The notes under the pieces were generated by a model that worked only from the letters and a program-made list of their open reading frames with translations, ran no database searches and was not told the DNA's origin. Positions 15,246 through 22,812 of a DNA stretch of 58,803 bases are shown here, piece by piece (positions within the stretch are counted from its first letter, which is position 1; each line of letters opens with the position of its first letter). The translations under genes and the position numbers were made by a program. Source of the DNA: an uncultured Clostridia bacterium (GTDB lineage Bacteria > Bacillota > Clostridia > Oscillospirales > Oscillospiraceae); assembly GCA_947649615.1 (NCBI GenBank), contig CANSSG010000017.1, positions 1-58,803 on the forward strand, in the 5' to 3' direction.

Positions 15246-16535
15246 ATGCTGATTTTACGGGATATCTCCTTTTTGTGGTCGATGCTCCATACTGTCGTAC
15301 TGTTTTTGATTCTGTTCGAGCCGCGTTGCACCTGGCGGACCGCCCTGACGGTGGGCTTTGCCGGGGTCGGAACGCTGTTGATTGTCAATGTGCTGCTGAT
15401 GTACCATTTTGGCGGCGGCATCATCATGAGCGTATCGTTCTTCACTTGTACAGTCCCTACGCTGCTCATATTCTTCCTGCTTTCCAAGTACAGGGACGGC
15501 CGGTTTTTCTTCCTGTTCTGCCTGACGGATACGATGTGCTTTTGGGTGCTTCAGATCACTAACCTTTTGGACCGTGCAACGGGAAGCACCTATGCCGTCA
15601 TGCTTTTGTCACGGCTAGCTTCCTTCCCGCTGGTGGAGTGGATATTCTGGAAATACCTGCGCCGTCCCTACATGGAACTGCAAAACAAGCTGACCCGGGG
15701 TTGGTGGATGTTCGCCGCCATCGGTGGAACGTACTATCTTTTGATGATGGCCACCGCCATACCGGTAGGCGCGGCCATGCCAGACCGGATGGGGATGATC
15801 CGCTTGTTCCTGGTGATGCTTCTGATGCCGCTGACCTATCTGACAATCCTCAACTCCCTGTGGCGGCAGATGCAGATTTATGAGGGCGCCTGCCAACTGG
15901 ACATCCAGCGCCGGGATTACCGCGCCATCCAGCAGAAGATGGAGCTTGGCCGCATGTTCCGCCACGACACGCGCCATCACCTCCTGGTTCTGGACGGCAT
16001 ACTTCAGCAAGGGGATACGGCTTCCGCCCGCCAGTATATCCAATCGCTCCGGGGCAAAATCGCCAGCCTGAGCGAAACCAACTGGTGCGCCAACCACGCG
16101 GTTAACGCCGTCCTATCCGGCTACATTGTCCAGGCGGAGGAAGCCGGGTGCCAGATGAAAGTAAAAATCCGCATCCCCCGCACACTTCCCTACGGCGAAC
16201 TGGATCTGTGCATCATCCTGGCCAACGCCCTGGAAAACGCAGTCCAAGCCTGCCGCGACAACGGCGAAGGGGACCGGTGGATCAACGTACAGTTAGAGAT
16301 GACGGATACCCTCCGCTTCACCCTCTCGGTAGAAAACGCCTGCCCCCAGCCGGTACTATTTGACGAAAACGGCTTCCCCGTACCTACCGGCCAGGCCCCC
16401 GGCGAGCATGGCCTGGGCCTTCGGAGCGTACGCGCGTTGATTGACCGCTACGGCGGCCTGTTCCGCTGCCGCTGGGAGGACGGCCAATTCAACCTGCGGG
16501 CAGTCCTGTTCCCGCCGGAAACAAACAAGCCCTAG
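15246..16535 (+). CDS. GHKL-domain sensor histidine kinase (AgrC-like)
   Basis: A 429-residue membrane sensor. Residues 1 to about 210 contain six or so hydrophobic helices, as in peptide-pheromone receptors of the AgrC/ComD type. The phosphoacceptor region FRHDTRHHLLVLDG lies near residue 239. The ATP-binding domain shows the N box LANALENAVQAC near residue 328 and the G box GEHGLGLRSVRALIDRYGG near residue 386. A GGAGGAC site precedes the ATG. No response regulator or pheromone gene lies beside it, so its partner must be elsewhere. Confidence 0.88.
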   Translation: MLILRDISFLWSMLHTVVLFLILFEPRCTWRTALTVGFAGVGTLLIVNVLLMYHFGGGIIMSVSFFTCTVPTLLIFFLLSKYRDGRFFFLFCLTDTMCFWVLQITNLLDRATGSTYAVMLLSRLASFPLVEWIFWKYLRRPYMELQNKLTRGWWMFAAIGGTYYLLMMATAIPVGAAMPDRMGMIRLFLVMLLMPLTYLTILNSLWRQMQIYEGACQLDIQRRDYRAIQQKMELGRMFRHDTRHHLLVLDGILQQGDTASARQYIQSLRGKIASLSETNWCANHAVNAVLSGYIVQAEEAGCQMKVKIRIPRTLPYGELDLCIILANALENAVQACRDNGEGDRWINVQLEMTDTLRFTLSVENACPQPVLFDENGFPVPTGQAPGEHGLGLRSVRALIDRYGGLFRCRWEDGQFNLRAVLFPPETNKP

Positions 16536-16539
16536 AAAA

Positions 16540-16634
16540 GCAGTACCGTCACCGGGCAGAAATCCTGGAACAGCAGTGGCCTTAGTCTCGAGGCAAAAGT
16601 TCTTTTTGATACTTTTTCTTTCAAGAAAAAGTAT
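16540..16634. repeat. 95-bp dispersed repeat, copy A
   Basis: This 95-base segment aligns without gaps to 32082-32176 with about ten differences. It ends in an ATACTTTTTCTT/AAGAAAAAGTAT stem (16609-16634) preceded by GGCAAAAGTTCTTTTTG. The copy lies just after the sensor kinase stop. Read on the minus strand, the stem comes first and the tail follows. Confidence 0.75.
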
Positions 16635-16649
16635 GGCTTCTTGCTAATA

Positions 16650-16698
16650 AAACAACAGCCGCCAGGGAAGGACAAGCCTTCCCTGGCGGCTGTTGTTT
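16650..16698. terminator. Bidirectional terminator between convergent genes
   Basis: AAACAACAGCCGCCAGGGAAGG pairs perfectly, over about 22 bp, with its complement ending at 16698, around an ACAAG loop. It is A-rich on one flank and T-rich on the other. It begins at the stop codon of the minus-strand dehydrogenase gene and also faces the sensor kinase, so it can serve both strands. Confidence 0.85.
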
Positions 16699-17918
16699 CA
16701 TTCCACGGCCCGCAGCCCCTCCATGGTCTCCCGCAGCCGTTCCAGCAGCGCCTCCGGCAGAGGCAGCCGCTCCATTTCCGGCCCGTTTGCCGCCAGCCGG
16801 TTCCGCACACCCATAAACACCCCGTCCAGAAACACGGACGAATACTGCCACTCCCCCCGCAGGCAGGCCAGCAGGCTCAGCGCCCCGGAGGACAGCGCAG
16901 GGGCCACATAGGGCTTGAATCCCAGCTTCCGCATATCCAAATTAGCGTGTTTGGTTTGCTCGGTCAGTTCCCGGGAGAGTGCGCCGTCGTACCGCGCAAT
17001 CGAGTTCGCCGCCACCAGCCCCTCGCCGTGGGGTCCAAAAACCCGCCCGTCGTCAAGGAAACCAGCATACCTGGGGTCCCGCTGCGCGTAGTACTTCGCC
17101 CTGGCGTACATGACCCCCAGCCCAAACCCCCGCACCTGATGGGGGAAAAGCCCCAGGCAGTCCAGCACCCCGTCCGCATTCTGATTGCTCTCCGCCAGCA
17201 CGGCGCGGCAGAGCTGATCCACCGGGTCGCTGACCACGCAGAACATGCCTTGAAATTTCTGCTCTCGGGCCATCTTCCCATAGCTGGCCGCCAGCGGCCG
17301 GTTCAATTCATACTGTGCCATGCGCACGTCGCCGCTTTTCACGGCGGTATCAGGCACAAACCGGGACGCGCAGAACAAGAACACGTCGCAGTCAAAAACC
17401 TCCTCCGGCTTCACAATATGAACCCTTGGGGATTCCACCGCAATCTGATTTAACTCAAACTCCCACCGTTCCGGCACATTTTCCCGCAAATCGCAGATCC
17501 CCAGCGAGGACACCACGTCCCCCCCCATCAGCCGCAGCCCCATGGCCAGCGTACTGCCCACGTCGCCAAGGGCCAGCAGGTTGACCCGGTAAGCTTTTTT
17601 CTTCAGCGGCAGTTCCAGCAATTCCTCCCACCTGGGATGCTCCCTATTCACAGCCCTCACCCGGCCCCCGGCGGCGGCGTGGGCCAGTTCCTCCGGCAGC
17701 TCCGGCGCACCGTCCGAAACCGCCAGCGTCTCCGCGCCCTCCCGGCTGGAAAACTGGGCGGGATGCGTCACGGCAAAGGTTTCCCGCCCGGCTAGCGGCG
17801 TCCTGCGGAACAGCCAGAGGACGTCCCCCGCGTCCGGCAGCGCATCCAGGGGCTTCCCGGGAAGCGGCGCCTCCCCGCACAGTACATGGTTTTGAAACAA
17901 GGAATAAAACATACGCAT
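16698..17918 (-). CDS. Lactate/malate dehydrogenase-like protein
   Basis: A 406-residue protein with an LDH/MDH-type core and an unusual N-terminal region of about 110 residues. The nucleotide-binding loop LALGDVGSTLAMGLRLMG lies near residue 116, then CDLRENV, the SDPVDQLCRAVL segment equivalent to the TNPVD motif, and GPHGEGL, which aligns with the catalytic histidine motif of LDH/MDH. ATG 17918 overlaps the fusion-gene stop as TGATG, implying translational coupling; GTG 17921 is the alternative. Its steady partner is the upstream 1602-residue fusion. The substrate is unknown, and a plain lactate or malate dehydrogenase is unlikely given the size and context. Confidence 0.75.
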   Translation of the reverse strand: MRMFYSLFQNHVLCGEAPLPGKPLDALPDAGDVLWLFRRTPLAGRETFAVTHPAQFSSREGAETLAVSDGAPELPEELAHAAAGGRVRAVNREHPRWEELLELPLKKKAYRVNLLALGDVGSTLAMGLRLMGGDVVSSLGICDLRENVPERWEFELNQIAVESPRVHIVKPEEVFDCDVFLFCASRFVPDTAVKSGDVRMAQYELNRPLAASYGKMAREQKFQGMFCVVSDPVDQLCRAVLAESNQNADGVLDCLGLFPHQVRGFGLGVMYARAKYYAQRDPRYAGFLDDGRVFGPHGEGLVAANSIARYDGALSRELTEQTKHANLDMRKLGFKPYVAPALSSGALSLLACLRGEWQYSSVFLDGVFMGVRNRLAANGPEMERLPLPEALLERLRETMEGLRAVE

Positions 17919-20900
17919 CACCCAATCACAATTTTTACACTGGCCTGGAGCCGTTTGAGCATCTCGATGTCGTTGTCGAGATAAGCCGACGCGGCCCTGT
18001 TCAAGTCATAGGCCATACAGCTCCCTTTATCCGGGCAGAGGGGCAGGATCACCGCTTCGCTTAACCGGCTGAGGGTCAGATTCCTGGCAAACAGCGCCCG
18101 GTACTCCGTCTCCAGGGTAAGCAGGATATCCCTGGCGTTTTCCAGGCAGCACAAGCTGAGATGGTACGTGGAGCCGTCGGCGCAGTCCTCGCTGAAATCC
18201 GGCGCGGCGTAGGGAAAAATCCGGTTCACCGCCGGCTGAAGCCCCCCGGCCATCGGCTCGGGCCGCCGCACGGTGTCCCCGCCGATAAAGGGGTACAAAG
18301 TGGATTCCACAAACCGCATCCGCAGGTTGGGCAGATAGTACACGCTGTCAATAGGATACCCCAGCTGCTCCATCGTGTCCCGTCCCATGCCCGTCAGGTA
18401 TCCTACCAACACCTGCCGCACAGCCGTCCCGGTTTCCGCCAGCAGCGGCGCAATCCGGTGGATCCGCTTCCCGTCGTGAAGCATATCGTCCACCAGGATG
18501 ACCGGCCGGTCAAAGGCCCGGATGGTCCGCACCTGGTCCTCCAGGGGCGAATAGAAGGGATAGGCTTCCACAGAAAACCTGGAAAGGTCCGGCTCGTACA
18601 CCTTATCCGTGTGGAGGGTTTTGGTGACGGTATTCGGCACGGCCACCCCCCGCAGGATTTTCCCGAAGGGGACGCAGATGCACTCGCCCAATACCCTTGG
18701 CTGGGCAGGCTGGGGAGCCACGCCGTTGCAGGCGGCAATCCGCCGCAGCAGCCTTTGGTATACCACCCCTGCCGACATGGACAGCACCAGGCACCCGGGG
18801 TACAGCTCCGTCAGCGCCTTTTGCAGCTTCCTGTGGGCGGCGGCCACCGCCGAAAGCACCCGCGGATTCGCGTTCAGCGGCGCTTTGATCGTCGTTTCCA
18901 CGTTCCGCGTAAGGACGATCGGCCTGCGCATATCCACCACCAGCAATTCCTGGTCACGGTCCCGGACCGGCGCCGGGACGAAGCCCTGCAAATCCATGAC
19001 CTCCCGCACATACCCCACCGAAGCCTCGGCGGGACAGTACAGGGCGAAGGTAAACTCCTGTCGCAGGGCGGTGGTAAGCACCTCCGTCAAGAGGAACTGG
19101 CACAAATCCAGCTGCGCCGGGGATTTCGGCACATAGATGCCGCTGATGACCAGCACCCGCCCCCCGGTCTCCCGGCGGATGAACGCGGAAAGCTGGGCAT
19201 TCCCCAGCCTGGAAAAGAGCTGCTGGGATTCCAGGCAGCGGTAGCTGGCAAAGCCCAGGGCCGCGTCCCCCCGCCGCAATACGCACAGGTGGTCGCCCAG
19301 CCTCCCCAGGGTTTCACACAGCCACTCGGGGTCGGGATGGCCCGCCAGCACCGTCTGGCGCAGGGCGTCCCCCACATCCTCCGACAGCGCCGCGTACCGC
19401 TGGAAATGTAGCTCATCCAACCGCAACAGCGGCTTATCCTGGGGTTCCCGGAGGTACAGCCCGTGGCGGTAGATAAACTCCTGGGCCACCGGGTCGATCA
19501 GGTTAGAGATGTCCCGCCCCTGGTCGATGGCCTCCCGGATGCGGGTGGAGCTGATTTCCTCCAAGTGGGTCGGCAGCTTCAGCTCCGTAACCCGTCCGGT
19601 AATGGCGCTGTAGTCATGGGGGTCGGCCCTGCCGCTCTGGTCCCTGCGGAAGATGATGTGGTGGAGGGTGTGGATAGAATTTTCCTCCGGCTGTTTGCGG
19701 TAAGAGGACGCGTTTGCCACCACGTCGCTCCCGGCAACAATGGAGACCTCCCGGTCCGGGAACGCCGCCCGCAGCGCGGCAAGATTTTCAGGATTGGCGA
19801 TATTCACCGGGAAATTTTCCGGGAAGATATGCACATGGAACTGGTCCGCCGTAGAGATAGACGCCAGCCGCCGCCGCACCCGGTGGGGCTGCGTCTTTTT
19901 AGACCAGGAAAATTCGTCAATCGCCAGCAGCACCTCATACCCCAAATCCCGGATCGCCTGGACAATGCCTTTGTGGGACAAGGTAAAGGGGTCGAAGGTT
20001 CCGGGGAAGAAGGCCACGGGCCTGGGTTCCTCAAACCGGAACCCGCCGTATAAAATATCCTGCTCCGTAAGGAACCGGTACACCCTGCCCAGCATGGCGG
20101 CGCGGTAGTAGAAGGTCAGCTCCTCCCCCTGGTCCTCCCGCAGAAGGGCCAGGATTTTTTTCAGCGTCAGGAGGAACGCCCTGCGCTTTTCATGGACGCC
20201 CAGTATCTCAGAGCCGAACACATGCCGCCCCAGGACGAACAGCGCTTCCTGCCGCACCTCGGCCCGGAAGCCCGCCAGCCCCTTGAGCAGCATGCCCAGC
20301 AGCCGCTCCCTGCGGCGGCGGTAGACCGCATCCTCTTCCGGGAAGCGGACGCGGTAGACGTCATACTCCTCATAGACAACCCCCACGGCGTCCAAAGCGG
20401 CGGCGGCGACGCGGCTGTTGGAGGAGCAGAGGGAGTCGTCCAGTTCGCTGAGGATTTCCTCCATCTGCACCGGCGGCAGCCACAAGCAGAACCGCCCCAG
20501 GTAGCCCGGGATATACTTGGCGAATTCCTGCTGCCCGATTTCCAGCCCCCGGCACAATTCCACGGCCACCTCGTTGCGCTCCTCGGCGGACAGCAGCCCA
20601 GCGATGGACAGCAGGGCGTTCCCCGCCGCGTGGCGGACGGTGACCCGGTCGCTGACCTTCACAAGGTTGGTCAAATGGGTCGCGATGTGGAGCAGGCTCC
20701 CCCCGCCGGACTGGGCAAGCTGGGCCAGCAGCCGGATATTGACTTCCTTCAAAATCCACGGCGTAGCGGTCTTCAGGTTGTCGAGGAAAATCTCCGACAC
20801 CGCCTCCCTGGGCAGGAACAGGGAGCCGCCCCGCCCGGCAACGTCCGACACCGCCTGTTCCCGCAGCAGCGCCAGGGTGCCGCAGCCGCTGCAGTTCACC

Positions 20901-22726
20901 TCCCGCAGGGCGTTGAGCAGCACGTCCTGGGTAGAGACGGCGGAGCGCAGGTAGTCCAGCAGCAGCACCGCCGCCGTGCGCACAGTGACATCCCGCCGCC
21001 CGGAGAGGGCCTGGGCGAAGGCCAGCAGGTCATAGCGCTGGGGGTCTGCCAGAACCTCCACCGGCAGGGCGGTCGCGGTCTCCAAAAGCTGGAAGGCGGT
21101 CTCATCCTCCAGCCGCTCGGGGCGGCGGTAATAGCGCAGGAATTCCTCTAAAAACAGGTTCCGCCGCTCCGCCGGGCATTTTTCCAGCAGGGAGTTGACC
21201 ACCATTTTCAAGGTAAAACTGATCCACCGCCGGTGCTGCGCCATCAGCTTCCGGTCAGGCCGGATCAGCTTATTCAGGTACAGCCTCCACTGGTCTAAAT
21301 CCGCGTCCTCCCGCACGTCGGGCGGGCGGTCCGCAGGCGATTCCTTCGCATACCCGGCGTGGAACCGGGCGATGATCTCGCCCATGAGCGCCGCCGCCTG
21401 CCTCCGAATGTCCCCCTCCCGGTGCATCAGCAGCTCGTAGAGGAAGGCCAGGGTTTGCACCTTCTGGGAGCGGCTGAGGTAGACGGAATAGGACTCAAAC
21501 ACCCCCAAGTAAGCCCGCAGCCGCCGCCAGTCGGTCTCGCCCCTGGCCTGCTCCAGCAGGCTGGCAAAGCTTCTCTGGCCGGTGAGCCGGCTCATAAGGG
21601 CCACATTATGCTCCACGCCCAGCATCCGCAAAGCTTCCACGGCCTCCGGCAGCTCCATGAGGGCGGCGTCCCGCTGGGGGGCCGCCCCGGCGAACTGGCC
21701 AGAGAGGGAGGTGTCCACCCCCAGGCTCTCCATATACCGCTCAAAATCCCGCAGCTTGGCGTAGACAAAGGTATACCGGGTGCGCTTTTCGTTGGTGACG
21801 TTGTCCAGCTTGTTGAGGATGACGTCGAAAGCTTCCGCCAGGGTGGAAATCTTTGTAATTTCCCGCCCGTCCGGACCCCGCTCCTGCTTCACCCGGAAGT
21901 CGGCGTAAATCAGCGCCAGGCTCTCCGCCGACAGGTAATCCAGCTCCAAATCCCAAACGGAGTGGTTGGCGGCCACGTAGCCGATATCCTCCATATGCCG
22001 CCGGAGGAACCACAGGTCGGTGTAGTAGTAGTGGAGGTAAGGCACCCGCTCCCCCGCCCTGCATCCAAACTTTCCGATATCATGCCCCGCCGCGCTGGCG
22101 GACACCAGGGGCAGGTCGATAGGCACCCCCGCCCGCTTCAAGTCTCTGGCCGCACTGACGGCCACATGATGAACCCCGGCAATATGCTCCAGGGTCCGCC
22201 AGGGGGTGGCCTCCAGCCCCAGGCGCATCATTTCATAGACGAACTCCCTGCGGTAAGAGCGCAAAAACTGCCGGTAGCTGTCCTGGTGGGCGCTGCCCTC
22301 CAGCTCCTCTTCCTCCAGCAGGGCCAAATCCCACATCGGGTCCGGGGGCAGCATGTCCCGTTCCGCGTCAAAGAGGGCCTGGAGCAGGGCGAGGAAGAAG
22401 GACGCACCCGCCCCATGGGCCTCCCGGCGGGGTTCAAAGGACGTCTCCGGGAACATGGACTTCCGGGCGAAGTCATAGGTAAAGGCCAGCCACCCCTCCT
22501 CCGGGCAGGGGGAGAGGGCCTCCAGCTCCTCCCGGCACAATTCCAGGACGGCGGCGCAGGAAATCCGCGTACCGTCAAAAAGCGGGGCGAACCGCTGTAA
22601 ATAGTTTTCCTCCTCCAGCCATTGCCGCAGCAGGGAGCGGCAGGGGGCCAGGTATTTGACCGCCGGCTGGGCGGTTACCCGGCGCAGCAGGCTTCCGGCC
22701 ATCTGCCGGATACGTTTTTTGTTCAT
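17918..22726 (-). CDS. 1602-residue HD / repeat / nucleotidyltransferase / phosphoribosyltransferase fusion
   Basis: A very large cytoplasmic protein with several enzyme-like parts. Residues about 180-310 form an HD hydrolase domain (HHVAVSAARDL, then AAGHDIGKFG near 214), recalling YqeK. Residues about 400-890 are leucine-rich helical repeats of HEAT type. At 901-1095 is a NadD/cytidylyltransferase-type domain (FFPGTFDPFTLSHKG near 905, AGSDVVANASSY, ISSTRIREAI). A GNAT-like stretch at about 1104-1290 is less certain. A phosphoribosyltransferase-type domain follows, with VILVDDMLHDGKR near 1408, and then a helical tail. The ATG has a GGAGGA site, and the stop overlaps the dehydrogenase start. 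Domain calls are by eye; the overall function is unknown. Confidence 0.8.
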   Translation of the reverse strand: MNKKRIRQMAGSLLRRVTAQPAVKYLAPCRSLLRQWLEEENYLQRFAPLFDGTRISCAAVLELCREELEALSPCPEEGWLAFTYDFARKSMFPETSFEPRREAHGAGASFFLALLQALFDAERDMLPPDPMWDLALLEEEELEGSAHQDSYRQFLRSYRREFVYEMMRLGLEATPWRTLEHIAGVHHVAVSAARDLKRAGVPIDLPLVSASAAGHDIGKFGCRAGERVPYLHYYYTDLWFLRRHMEDIGYVAANHSVWDLELDYLSAESLALIYADFRVKQERGPDGREITKISTLAEAFDVILNKLDNVTNEKRTRYTFVYAKLRDFERYMESLGVDTSLSGQFAGAAPQRDAALMELPEAVEALRMLGVEHNVALMSRLTGQRSFASLLEQARGETDWRRLRAYLGVFESYSVYLSRSQKVQTLAFLYELLMHREGDIRRQAAALMGEIIARFHAGYAKESPADRPPDVREDADLDQWRLYLNKLIRPDRKLMAQHRRWISFTLKMVVNSLLEKCPAERRNLFLEEFLRYYRRPERLEDETAFQLLETATALPVEVLADPQRYDLLAFAQALSGRRDVTVRTAAVLLLDYLRSAVSTQDVLLNALREVNCSGCGTLALLREQAVSDVAGRGGSLFLPREAVSEIFLDNLKTATPWILKEVNIRLLAQLAQSGGGSLLHIATHLTNLVKVSDRVTVRHAAGNALLSIAGLLSAEERNEVAVELCRGLEIGQQEFAKYIPGYLGRFCLWLPPVQMEEILSELDDSLCSSNSRVAAAALDAVGVVYEEYDVYRVRFPEEDAVYRRRRERLLGMLLKGLAGFRAEVRQEALFVLGRHVFGSEILGVHEKRRAFLLTLKKILALLREDQGEELTFYYRAAMLGRVYRFLTEQDILYGGFRFEEPRPVAFFPGTFDPFTLSHKGIVQAIRDLGYEVLLAIDEFSWSKKTQPHRVRRRLASISTADQFHVHIFPENFPVNIANPENLAALRAAFPDREVSIVAGSDVVANASSYRKQPEENSIHTLHHIIFRRDQSGRADPHDYSAITGRVTELKLPTHLEEISSTRIREAIDQGRDISNLIDPVAQEFIYRHGLYLREPQDKPLLRLDELHFQRYAALSEDVGDALRQTVLAGHPDPEWLCETLGRLGDHLCVLRRGDAALGFASYRCLESQQLFSRLGNAQLSAFIRRETGGRVLVISGIYVPKSPAQLDLCQFLLTEVLTTALRQEFTFALYCPAEASVGYVREVMDLQGFVPAPVRDRDQELLVVDMRRPIVLTRNVETTIKAPLNANPRVLSAVAAAHRKLQKALTELYPGCLVLSMSAGVVYQRLLRRIAACNGVAPQPAQPRVLGECICVPFGKILRGVAVPNTVTKTLHTDKVYEPDLSRFSVEAYPFYSPLEDQVRTIRAFDRPVILVDDMLHDGKRIHRIAPLLAETGTAVRQVLVGYLTGMGRDTMEQLGYPIDSVYYLPNLRMRFVESTLYPFIGGDTVRRPEPMAGGLQPAVNRIFPYAAPDFSEDCADGSTYHLSLCCLENARDILLTLETEYRALFARNLTLSRLSEAVILPLCPDKGSCMAYDLNRAASAYLDNDIEMLKRLQASVKIVIG

Positions 22727-22812
22727 GGCGTCCTCCGAAATTCAGTATCAGAAATGGGGGACGGGCGCGCTGCTGTCCCGCGGCGCGCCCGTTTTGCAAA
22801 ACCGCCGGGCGG

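Noticed and set aside
18161-22600. Long plus-strand frames opposite the 1602-residue gene
   Set aside because: They are Arg/Pro/His-rich with no recognisable domain or start signal, whereas the minus strand shows several conserved enzyme motifs in one uninterrupted frame.
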